Below the pieces are notes generated by a model. The model was not told the DNA's origin. It did not search any database and worked only from the letters and a program-made list of their open reading frames with translations. From Phytophthora colocasiae (lineage: Eukaryota > Oomycota > Peronosporomycetes > Peronosporales > Peronosporaceae): a stretch of DNA of 64,000 nucleotides. The position numbers and the translations under genes are program-made. Where the stretch lies: positions 1,143,001 to 1,207,000 of the forward strand of contig JAGKQI010000079.1 of assembly GCA_018806915.1 (NCBI GenBank), given 5' to 3'. Every line of letters begins with the position of its first letter. The first letter of the stretch is position 1. Positions 51,312-60,707 of the stretch are shown here, in pieces.

Positions 51312-53180
51312 GCGCGGGGCATCCTACTGGTGATGCACTCTCGCGTGTCGAGCTTGGACACGCGACGATGAGGACTGCTGCCCCCAGCGAGAAGCTTTCT
51401 CGCTGTAAGCTGCAAGATGACAAGCCAAACCTTGTCATCCTGAACCTGATGTCGAAGAGAGTTAACTCTCTTCGTGCCCTAGTGGACTCGGGCGCGTCGA
51501 ACAACTTTGTTCGACAGGGAAGTCTTCGAAGGTTTGACTTCGAAGAAGCCGACACGCCTCGCAGCGTGTTGGAGGTGCGGTTGGCAACAGGTGCCACCAT
51601 GAGGACTGAGAAGCGCGTAGTCCGTGTGCGCTTCTCTTACAAACGAAGGACGTTTGTGGAAGACCTTATCGTCTTGGATCTAGACGATAAGTTCGACTTG
51701 GTATTAGGCATGCCGTGGCTTGCACGGCATGACCCGGTGATCAACTGCGAGAAGCGTACGCTCGTACGCTTCAACAACGCATGCGCGACAGAGAGCGATG
51801 GCCCTGTCAGTGCTGCACATGCACCAGGCGGTGCATGTGATTCCCCAGTTGAGGCAGCAGCGTCCGCCGCTGCCTCCGATCGCCACCGGCGACCGCCAGC
51901 GACTCAGGGAGTCGTTGGGAGAAAATGTGTGTCGACTCAGAAATCTGAGCCGAAGGGTCGCGGTCACATGAGTGATGGTCAGGTGAATGTGAATCACCTG
52001 ACGCATAAACATCTGAATGATGTTTGTCACATGAGTGATGGTCAGGTGAATCGCATTCACCTGAGAGAAGGTAAAATACCGGTACTACCGGTATCCTTGG
52101 AGGTACTTCAAGCCCCCAAGGGTCGCGCCGACGACGTCGCGTCAACTCTGGGAGTTGACGAAGCAAATAATATTCGGGGAACCGGAAGGCGTGCGTCAGC
52201 TCTGGGAGCTGACGCCACAGGCGCGTCGCTGCTAGTTCTGGGAACTAGCGATCGTGCATCAGCTCCGGGAGCTGATGATGCGTGTACAAGCGAACGTTCT
52301 CTGCTAGTTCCGGGAACTAGCGATCGTGCGTCAGCTCTGGGAGCTGACGATATGTGTATAAGCGAACACTCGCTAGCGCAGGAAGCTAGCGAGAGCACGT
52401 CGACTCCGGGAGTCGACGATGCGGTTGCTTCATCCGCTCCGGGAGCGGATGGAGGCGCAGCGGTTCAGGGAACCGACTGCACGGCAGGAGGTGCTGGCGG
52501 TTGCAAACGCCCAGCACCCGAACGACCTGCGTGCTCACGTGCAGCAGCGCTGCACGCGATGAGCGGCACTCAAGCCGGGCTTGATAGTGCGAGTCAGCGG
52601 AAGGAATCCCCTGACGATTGCGATAACGTCCCGTCCAAGGTGCGATGCCTTGGACGTGGAGCGCCTGGAGCTGAGCTCCATGGCAGACCTTCGCGGCGCA
52701 AGCTCAGAGAGCTTTGCGAGTCCCAGTCCGTGACTGTGGAGGGTGTGTCTGCGGTGCAGACACCGAGTGTCAAGTCGTTGAACGTCTTGACACGAACTGA
52801 TACTGCGGTACAGTATCAGAGGATGCGGTTGGAGAATCCGCCGACGTGTGCGTCGGCGTTGACTGCATTTCCAACGATGAGTTGGAAGCGCTTCGCGCGG
52901 GACTTGTACGATGGACGCATCGAACAAATTTGCATTCTCTCGAATATCGAGAGAGTGGATCGCGAAGCCGAAGAGCTGAAGCAGCTCGTCGTCGATGGGA
53001 TCACTGAGGGCGATGACCCCCTTAGTGCGAAGACTAAGAAGCAGCGCTTCGAGGAGCAAAGTTGGGACTCGTTGAGGTCGAGTCCCTACTACGAAGTTCT
53101 GCGGGAGTACAAGGATGTACTCCCGGATGAGATTCCTTCGGAGCTTCCGAAGGGTAAGGGCGTACAGATTCGATTCGATG
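51269..53180 (+). pseudogene. Gypsy pol: protease and long linker
   Basis: The frame opens within gag. Protease: LRALVDSGASNNFVRQGSL, with VLGMPWLARHDPVINCEKRT downstream. A low-complexity linker (about 51800-52520) has repeats such as RASALGADDACTSERS and LLVPGTSDRASA. Near 53090-53160 YYEVLREYKDVLPDEIPSEL then PKGKGVQIRF marks the start of RT, but the following RT N-terminal block is deleted and the frame changes near 53175. A fully open frame but an incomplete enzyme. Confidence 0.8.
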
Positions 53181-54450
53181 GCCTTGAGCACTATCTTCAG
53201 TGCTCTAGATCTGCGTGATGGATTCTATCAGATCCTCATGCGTGAGAGGGACATCCCTCTCACTGCGGTAAGCACTCCAAGCGGTATGCTTTGGGAGTGG
53301 CTCGTCATGCCACAGGGGCTTAAGAACGCCCCTGCGACGTTCAATAGATGCGTGACACATCTATTGCGCTCGGTGCGCGACTTCGCACCGAGTTACTTCG
53401 ACGACGTGTTCGTCCACAGCCGGGCTGTGAACGGGAAGACGGACATTGAGATGCACAAGGTGCATCTCCGGAAGCTGCTAGAGCTCATGAGGAAACATAA
53501 GCTCTATGCGAACCTGAAGGAGTGTATCTTCGGGGCGAGAGAGATACCCGTGCTGGGGTGTCTCGTGGGGAAAGACGGCGTGCGCCCTGACCCAGAGAAG
53601 GTCAGAGTGATCAATGAATGACCCACGCCATCCAATGTGAAGGAACTGAGGCAGTTCCTTGGGCTTGCCACGTACTTGTGCAAGTACGTGGACAACTATG
53701 CGGTCAAGATTCGCCCGTTGTCACAGCTTCTTAAGAAAGAAGCTGAGTGGATTTGAACGACCGAGTGCGAGGAGGTATTCGGTGCAGTCAAGCAGGGCTT
53801 GACTGAAGCGCCGATCTTGGCCGTGGCGGACCAAGATCGTCCTTTCCACGTAGTGTGCGATGCATCCGACTTTGCAATCGGATGTGCATTGATGCAACAC
53901 GATCGGTGATCGCGTAGTCTACTATCAATCGCGTCAGCTGAAGCCAGCTGAGCGTAACTATCCCATACATGACAAGGAGCTCCTTGCCATGAAGTATGCA
54001 CTCGCAAAGTTCCGAGTGTATCTACTTGGGAGTAGACCGTTCGTGGTCTATACAGACCACGCATCATAGCGTACGGCGATTAAGTCGCCGCACATCTCGC
54101 AACGTATGGCGAGATGGTTGTCCTTCTTCGCGGAGTACAACTTCCGGGTGGAGTACAAACCCGGAAGACTCAATGTAGTGGCCGACGCGTTATCGCGTCG
54201 ACCTGACTACGCGGAGACGGTCGACGCCAACGCAGTTGGCGTCGTGAGGACAAGTGTGCCGTCGACAACGTTGATTGACGATGTGAAGAACGCGTATGCA
54301 AGGGATGCAGACGCGAAGGGGCTGCTGGAGTTCCTCGCAGCACCTTCCGACGTGGCACGTCGGAAGCTAACCCTCATCTTCGAGCTCGTGTACACCGCTA
54401 TCGTGTTCACGAAGGTGACACGTTGCTAATTACGATTTTTCGAGTGGATA
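53175..54450 (+). pseudogene. Gypsy pol: reverse transcriptase palm and RNase H, with stops
   Basis: LSTIFSALDLRDGFYQILMR and MPQGLKNAPATFNRCV lead to the catalytic block YFDDVFVHS. The frame is then interrupted by a TGA at 53619, a TGA near 53754, a TGA and frameshift near 53907, and a TAG near 54068, but can be followed through ELRQFLGLATYLCKYV, VVCDASDFAIGCALMQ, DKELLAMKYALAKFRVYLLG, FVVYTDHAS and MARWLSFFAEYNFRVEYKPG then NVVADALSRR, the tether and RNase H of Gypsy pol. Coding homology fades near 54450, before the integrase zinc finger. Dead copy. Confidence 0.8.
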
Positions 54451-54469
54451 TGGACGTTACGCTGTGATG

Positions 54470-56284
54470 TAATTGGACATATACTGGATTGTGGGAGAAA
54501 GGGAGATGTGGGACGAGGTTATGTCCCGTGCGACAATAGTGGATCTGTGGAAGAAAACTGCTACATATATTAACCTTCACCTGTACTGCAAAGGGGCCCA
54601 AGAGATCAGAAGTGTTCCTCGGAAAAGTGCACAAACTCCGAGAGACAACAACACTCAGTCTGATCGCCGGACTTTCCCCGACGATGAGTGCCTAAAGGTT
54701 GGCAGAAAGTCTCTCAGAAGAATGTATCTCTGAGAGACCTCATCCCGTTGCCGTCCTGTGTGACGATGATGGTTCAAGGAATACAGTTATACCCACAAGA
54801 TACCAAGTATCGCGCACCGGACGTAGCGCACCCCGCGCATATCCCGATTGGACTTCGTGCGTTGTAGCATACGTGCTCCGCACCCTGAAAACACTCATGG
54901 ATTTCTGGTATCACGCATGGAAACTCTGATATCACACCATGAAGTCTGACGTACATGAGTCCGACGTACATGAAGTCCGACGTACATGAGTCCGACGTAC
55001 ATGAGTCTGACGAACATGATTCTGGTAAACAAGTCTGATGTGTCCGGCTTATATAAGCAATATTCCAGACATTGCCAGTTTCCGATGAACAGACTCCGAC
55101 GTACAAGACTCCGATGATCAGACCCAAGTGTCACGACTCTGGTATTACGACTCTGATGTACATGATTCCGGAGTACATGGTTCCGATGAACATGTCTCCG
55201 ACGTACATGATTCCAGACCCTGATGAACAGGATACCAGACTCTGACACTCTGAAGTCCACCCCCATACTGAAACCAAGTGTACCCAACACGACCTCACGC
55301 AATCAAGTGAAACGCAACCCACTCATCCCTGTAATGACATCATTAAGTGTCGACTCGACAAGATCCGCTGTACCGACTACCATAGTGAGCCCAAGTGAAA
55401 GTTCCTGAGTTATACTGAGACCAAGTGTATATGAGAATATGGAAGACAGAAGACAGAGAGATACGAGATAGATAAGCAGAGTTCAAATTGCGTTATAACC
55501 CCAAGGTCGATTCTTCGGTTCTTTGGAAAGTGTAAGGCCACGACAAAGCTTTGAGTCGTGTGATCTCTCACCTATCAAGCCCTGTTAGGTGGAGATCAGC
55601 GTAACGTAGAGACCTGAGAGGACCCACCTATTCCATTTACTAGTTGGGTCGTTTGTCTTGTCTCTAACGGTAGCCCATTTCATATTGTACGTTTGGACAG
55701 GTTTTGGGAGCTAGACAGTCGCTCTCAAGACGCTCGGTAGACTGTTATATAACTGATAGTGTATTGGTTTATTTTCCCTCTTTATATTAGAGGGTGGTGC
55801 GCGAAAGTTACGGGAATACCAGACAGACCAGGTGTCTGGTGAACATTTCCCTAGTTGACCTGGAGAACTAGCCCACTGCTCAAGGGCCAGGAAAGAATAA
55901 GAGCAGCTACATATTTGTATATCGGAACTCTATATTGCGGTTATCTCGGAAGTCCAATTACTGGACTTCCCATTGTATTAATTTCTCTTTTGCCTTCAGA
56001 AATCTCTGGTGTACACAAGTGTTCACCGGAAAACGTTCGACTCTCAAGCGCTCCTGTGAGGACCAGAAGGACATCCGACGGTCTACGCAAGGAACCCTCA
56101 CTCTCACACAAACTCTCACGGCCCCGGCGAGGGTCTCATTACCAAGACAACGAACCTACGAGGACAGCACAAGGTAACACACGCCCACCTTGCTGTGCGA
56201 CTCTGGTATTACTACCGGTAGTCACACTTCCAGGTTCACTGTACGCCCCTGCACCGCGGTAAAAGTTGCACCGACTTCGCGACA
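54470..56284 (+). repeat. Probable 5' LTR and flank of the giant-gag Gypsy
   Basis: Non-coding sequence up to the primer-binding site at 56287. The LTR probably ends in GCGACA at 56284. Its start cannot be fixed, as no second LTR is in the window. It contains the tandem TCCGACGTACATGA-type repeats (54941-55217) and an A/T-rich promoter-like patch near 55745-55790 (GTTATATAACTG, TTTATATTAG). No gene seen. Confidence 0.5.
54941..55217 (+). repeat. Short tandem repeats of a TCCGACGTACATGA-like unit
   Basis: From 54941 to about 55022 units of 15-16 bp (GTCCGACGTACATGA and close variants) follow directly. Looser copies (TCTGATGTACATGATTCC, TCCGACGTACATGATTCC) continue to about 55217. They lie in the presumed U3 part of the LTR. 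Confidence 0.75.
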
Positions 56285-56286
56285 AC

Positions 56287-56305
56287 TGGTGCGCGTGCCC
56301 GGATC
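56287..56305 (+). other. Primer-binding site, same as in the 13-kb Gypsy
   Basis: TGGTGCGCGTGCCCGGATC, identical over 19 bases to the minus-strand site at 31078-31096. Complement ends in ACCA. Confidence 0.75.
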
Positions 56306-56376
56306 TTGGTATCGTGATATCACCGGATCTAAGAGAGTTTGAGAAGAGGGTTTCCTGTCAAGCGTCTATATTCAAG

Positions 56377-59300
56377 ATGACTTCACATGGAACTACGAGA
56401 GGAGGACGTCGGGGACGCGGTGGTCGCAGTATGGCGACACGTCAGTCGAAGCGTCTTCAAGGTCTTCCGCCTGACGAACAACCCGACTTGGATGCTGTTC
56501 AGAAGGCGGCACGCGAGAAGAGGAAGGCTGCACGTGAAAAGGAAGCAGCCGAGGAGGTGAACGTCCCGGAACCGGCGGTCGAAGACCAGCCTGCTGCGGA
56601 GCCTGAAGCCCAAGAGACACCTGATGTGTCTGGCGAACAAGGTTCTAAAGAAGGTCCGTCCGAAGCTGAAGCTTCTGGTGACGAGGTGGCCACTGCCCGT
56701 GAGGGTGGTGATGAGGCGTCTGAGGGAGGCGCCGACGTGGTTGAGCCCCCGGAGGTCATTGACTTGTGTTCTGAGTCGACGACTTCTGGGAAGTCCGTGG
56801 GAGAAGTGAAGACGGAACCCGGACTGGTTGATGAACGTGTCTCGAAGACTCCAAAGTCCGAAGACACTCCGATGTCTGACGACATGCCGATGAAGTCCGA
56901 AGATTCTCTGAAGACACCGTCTGATGAGTCTGGGAGGGCCGATTCGCTGGATGGAGAACGTGCCCTGAAGTACGTACGCCGTGAGTTCCACCGCTGGAGG
57001 GACATGGACGCTGGAAGAATTGTTCCGCCGAACGTCGAATACGTCTGGCGAACAGCGAAGCCTGACGCAAATGTCTTTCAGAAGGCTGCGGCAGCGACGG
57101 GCGACTACATCAAGTGGCGGTGTTCTTCAGTAATTCCGGAAGACATGTGGATATCGGAGTTCTGCTTGAGGCGCCATAGTTTTGGCCGAATCCAAGACTT
57201 GTCATACGTCGAGATCTCGATGAATACTCTGACGGCACCCGAGTGCGTCGCTGTCCTTCAGACGATGCTGTATGAAGCAGGATTTGCGTTCCAGAACCTG
57301 CTACCGAGGTGGTCTCAGACCCAAGCGTCTGCTATCTTCGAACCTCAAGTGCGCAGTGTGGCGACGGAGCTTCAGAGCCGACTTGTTGAAGAACTGGTTA
57401 AGTGGGCCACTGTGACCGCCAGGTCACAAGTTAATCGACTCCCAGAAGACACAAAAGCAGGCAACAAAGCACGTCAAGGCGAAGCTGATGGTATATTACG
57501 CGATGAGGAGGCTGACCTACAAGGACGACAGCTGATCATGAGACTCCGGGTGACCGGACTCAGAGTCACACATAGTTCTGACGGGTCCAGCAGTGGAGAA
57601 CCGCCGCAGTCCAAGCGCCTACAACATGGTCCGCCACGCCCACAAGTCTCGTCGACACCATCTGCACTGTCGACGCCGTCGCTGAGTTCGCTGCCGGTAT
57701 ACGAGAGTCACTCTGATAGCACTCGCTTGGAGTCTGGTGTACCAATGTCTGAAGATCGAGGTAGCTCTCTGACGACTGATGCGCCTGTGCCAAGTGTCAT
57801 CGGGACCTCGCGTACGTCGGATGACCACTCGTCGGGACTCCAGACCTCTCGTGGAAGCTCCACAGATTCGTCGCTGATGTCCATGAGTCGAGGGGCGTCT
57901 GCACATATGCCGTTGTCTGTCGGAGGTCTGGCGATGATCGCCCAAGGTGCTGAAGCCGGAGGAATGCTCGCCGGAGAGTCTATGGGAATCCACGTGACAC
58001 GAACACTGATGTCGGTGAAGTCAGAGCCTGAAGACTTCGAGATGTTGGAAGAGAAGCCGGAGTTTCCAGAAGTGAAGTCCGAGAGACAGTTGTCTACCAG
58101 AGATTCTGTTCACCGGACGCCAGAAGCTCCATCATCGTCCGTCTCGGGTCGTGGGAGAAGTCACCAGAGCAGACATCAGAGTCTGAAGAGCGAGGATCGC
58201 CAGAAAGTGTCTTCCAGACGCTTGAGTTCCGTTGCGTCAAGCCACACACGAAGTTCTCAGAGATCAGGCCCAGCGCAGATCGAACTGAACGCAATGCGGC
58301 AGCAACAGGAATGGCAGCGTCGAATGGAACAGGAGCAGAAGGAATTTCTGGCCAGAGAACGTTTGGAATCCATGGAGCGTGAACGTCGACGTGAACAACG
58401 GGAACTTGACACGCGCCAGCAGATCCAGACACTTACCGACCGACTACTTGAGTCTGAGAGCGCCAGACTGGAAGCCCAGAGGCGCGTGGATGACTTGGAA
58501 GAACGTCGGAGTCAGGCGTCAGAGTCCAAGCTCAAGTATCATTCGAAATCGTCTGGGAGACAGGTGTCCGACGAACAAGTTTCTGGGGAACAGTTTTCCG
58601 ATGTACAGCGTCTGGAGACCGAGTTTGCAGATCGCTGGAAACAACGGGAAGCCGAGGCCGAAGCCGAACGTGCGCGTTGGGCAGACGAGCTGAAACGTGA
58701 CTGGATTTCGCAAATGGAGACCTTACGACAGCGGGTGCACGACGTGGAGTCGGAGCGCGACAGGGAGCGGGAAAGTTCCCAGAACATGCAGCGTTTCCAG
58801 GCCGCAGAATTGAGGAACCTTCGTGCAACATTGTCCCAAGTTCAAGGGGTCGCCCACCCTGAAGTAGCAACTTCAAGTCGGATCTCCGGTGAACATGACC
58901 CTAAACCGGCAACCGGACTTCTGGTGAACAGTCGGGATACGGGAGATTGCACACCTGGGGTTAGGGGATCAGAAGGAGTCGCCAGCAGGGGTAGGGTTAC
59001 ACCCATTAAAACGACGGAGGCCTTCCATACGCCTCTTCCCCTACGGAGATCGACCGAAACCAAGCGCGCGAAGGCTGGAAGGCATGGCGCGGCCACCGCG
59101 GCCGCTACGACGACCCAGACGGCTCAAGCGGCTCCCCTGACCGAGGTCAAGACCGAAGGAAGACGCCCAGCGACTCCCAGGCGCGATGGACATCGGAAAC
59201 CGAGTGAAAGACGCTCCGAAGATGGTCGGGACGCTCCGCGAAAGCCTGGAAGACGCAGGAATGATCCCGACCCGGGTGGAAGCTCAAGTGACTCAAGCTC

Positions 59301-60591
59301 GGACTCAAGTGATTCGTCTTCTGATGACTTGGATCCTCCGGAGGTTGTTAACCTGACTTCTGCGTCCCATGGACAAGCTGGAGCGACTCTGCTGACTATG
59401 AGGCCTTTCATAAACTCAAGTATCATCGGAGAATTTGATCCCCGAGCGACATTACGGGAGCGTGTTCACTGGTGGGAGCGCTTCGTGAACATGGCATCTC
59501 AGGAAGCGTGGACGAACAAGACCCGTATACAGGAACTCAAGCTGAAGCTCCCGGTGTCTGCCAGAGATTGGTTCAACCAGCTCCCGAAAAGTGTTTCCCG
59601 TGACTGGAAGGAATTATCGTCGGAGTTTCGCAGGCGCTATTGCAAGGCCCGGTCATCATACTCCGAGAGATATTTCACGATGGAAATGAAGAGTTCCGAG
59701 ACTCCATTGGATTTCTTCTATCGCCTGAACTCAGCCGCCGGAAAAGCTGAGGTAGACTTCAGAAAATCCTCCAGACGTCTGGAGAAACACGTTCTGAGGT
59801 ACATCACCAAGCTGAAGGACGAGCGTCTGAAGATCGCGTTACAAGGCCGGAAGTTCAGGAGTATCTCGGACTTGGAATATGCTCTGCAACAGGACGAAGA
59901 TGTCTGGCGAACTGCTGATCAAGACACTACGACCACCAGACAGCGGGATTTCCGAGCGGACAATCTCCCACGCGGACAGTTTAAGCCGAAGCGTATGGGG
60001 AAGACTTACGTCGCCCGAGAAGCAGACACGGATGCCTCTGACGATGTCGATGTGGATACCAGAACTCAAGAGAAGGATACCAGAGCTTCGTCGTCAGAAC
60101 ACGATCGCGAGATGTCTGGTGTACAATCTTCGTCTGGTGTACAATCTGCCTCTCAGGCGCCTGGTGGTGCTGATTGGACTCAGACTCTGACAAACGAAGT
60201 CTACCGAGTCATGGATAACATGGGATGGCGACCGCCGCCCCAGTCTCCCCGAGGATCATCAGGTCAAGACTTCCAACATACACGTCGGGACAACCCTGAC
60301 TACTGGAACAAGTTCTGCGAGAAGTGTCGCCGCTCGGGTCATTCAGAAGAGAACTGCTGGAGAGACATTGTCTGTGACAGATGTCAGGAGAAAGGTCACC
60401 CGAGCAGGATGTGCCGAGTACCGCCGTGTGAGGTTTGCGGAAAGGTGCACTCTGGGAGGCCATGCGAAGACATCAAGACTCTGGAATCCCTCAAGAAACT
60501 AGCCCGTCAAGGTACACTGAAGGACCTGCCGGATCACCTACTGGAGAGACTCCTGGGTGACGAGGCTGACTCTGGGAAACAGTTAAACTAG
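56377..60591 (+). CDS. Giant Gypsy gag, 1404 aa, with coiled coil and zinc knuckles
   Basis: Uninterrupted from the ATG at 56377 (MTSHGTTRGGRRGRGG). An Arg/Gly-rich start and an acidic region come first. A globular-looking stretch at about residues 190-360 (YVRREFHRWRDMDAGRIVPP, DMWISEFCLRRHSFGRI) has no family I know. A Ser-rich region and a long Arg/Glu coiled coil (about 640-800; QQEWQRRMEQEQKEFLARER) follow. The classical gag capsid then starts near residue 1005 (FINSSIIGEFDPRATLRERV, SRDWKELSSEFRRRYCKARS, ETPLDFFYRLN), and the end has three Cys clusters (CEKCRRSGHSEENC, CDRCQEKGHPSRMC, CEVCGKVHSGRPC). Gag packages element RNA; the 1000-aa N-terminal extension is unusual. Its PBS and capsid resemble the 13-kb Gypsy. 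Confidence 0.85.
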   Translation: MTSHGTTRGGRRGRGGRSMATRQSKRLQGLPPDEQPDLDAVQKAAREKRKAAREKEAAEEVNVPEPAVEDQPAAEPEAQETPDVSGEQGSKEGPSEAEASGDEVATAREGGDEASEGGADVVEPPEVIDLCSESTTSGKSVGEVKTEPGLVDERVSKTPKSEDTPMSDDMPMKSEDSLKTPSDESGRADSLDGERALKYVRREFHRWRDMDAGRIVPPNVEYVWRTAKPDANVFQKAAAATGDYIKWRCSSVIPEDMWISEFCLRRHSFGRIQDLSYVEISMNTLTAPECVAVLQTMLYEAGFAFQNLLPRWSQTQASAIFEPQVRSVATELQSRLVEELVKWATVTARSQVNRLPEDTKAGNKARQGEADGILRDEEADLQGRQLIMRLRVTGLRVTHSSDGSSSGEPPQSKRLQHGPPRPQVSSTPSALSTPSLSSLPVYESHSDSTRLESGVPMSEDRGSSLTTDAPVPSVIGTSRTSDDHSSGLQTSRGSSTDSSLMSMSRGASAHMPLSVGGLAMIAQGAEAGGMLAGESMGIHVTRTLMSVKSEPEDFEMLEEKPEFPEVKSERQLSTRDSVHRTPEAPSSSVSGRGRSHQSRHQSLKSEDRQKVSSRRLSSVASSHTRSSQRSGPAQIELNAMRQQQEWQRRMEQEQKEFLARERLESMERERRREQRELDTRQQIQTLTDRLLESESARLEAQRRVDDLEERRSQASESKLKYHSKSSGRQVSDEQVSGEQFSDVQRLETEFADRWKQREAEAEAERARWADELKRDWISQMETLRQRVHDVESERDRERESSQNMQRFQAAELRNLRATLSQVQGVAHPEVATSSRISGEHDPKPATGLLVNSRDTGDCTPGVRGSEGVASRGRVTPIKTTEAFHTPLPLRRSTETKRAKAGRHGAATAAATTTQTAQAAPLTEVKTEGRRPATPRRDGHRKPSERRSEDGRDAPRKPGRRRNDPDPGGSSSDSSSDSSDSSSDDLDPPEVVNLTSASHGQAGATLLTMRPFINSSIIGEFDPRATLRERVHWWERFVNMASQEAWTNKTRIQELKLKLPVSARDWFNQLPKSVSRDWKELSSEFRRRYCKARSSYSERYFTMEMKSSETPLDFFYRLNSAAGKAEVDFRKSSRRLEKHVLRYITKLKDERLKIALQGRKFRSISDLEYALQQDEDVWRTADQDTTTTRQRDFRADNLPRGQFKPKRMGKTYVAREADTDASDDVDVDTRTQEKDTRASSSEHDREMSGVQSSSGVQSASQAPGGADWTQTLTNEVYRVMDNMGWRPPPQSPRGSSGQDFQHTRRDNPDYWNKFCEKCRRSGHSEENCWRDIVCDRCQEKGHPSRMCRVPPCEVCGKVHSGRPCEDIKTLESLKKLARQGTLKDLPDHLLERLLGDEADSGKQLN

Positions 60592-60707
60592 CAAGCCCGT
60601 CGGATGGGGATCCGAAACGCGCCGGGCAAGGCACACCCCCAGAGTTATGTGTTCTAGTGTACGTAGGACCGGAGCTGAAAACAACCCAACCTAAAAATCA
60701 ACATTGC

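Larger units (their letters stand above)
49847..54430 (+). repeat. Serial short hairpins throughout the Gypsy fragment
   Basis: Short inverted repeats with arms of 7-11 nt and loops mostly of 2-16 nt follow each other about every 40-60 nt across LTR, gag and pol. Examples with exact arms: 49888-49914 (arms 11), 50011-50040 (arms 10), 50348-50371 (arms 10), 51096-51122 (arms 9), 51665-51691 (arms 9), 51709-51731 (arms 9), 53242-53263 (arms 9), 53641-53661 (arms 9), 53669-53692 (arms 11). The linker at 52190-52460 is a run of such units (for example CAGCTCTGGGAGCTG, CTAGTTCCGGGAACTAG). I count several dozen by eye. Confidence 0.85.
49847..54450 (+). mobile_element. Ty3/Gypsy element, 3'-truncated, hairpin-rich
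   Basis: The 5' LTR (49847-50306), primer-binding site, gag and pol up to RNase H are present; integrase and 3' LTR are missing. Coding has several stop codons and frameshifts and an internal deletion in RT. The whole stretch from the LTR start on is made of consecutive short hairpins (described separately). The 3' break lies between 54420 and 54480, near where the next Gypsy LTR should begin. Confidence 0.8.
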
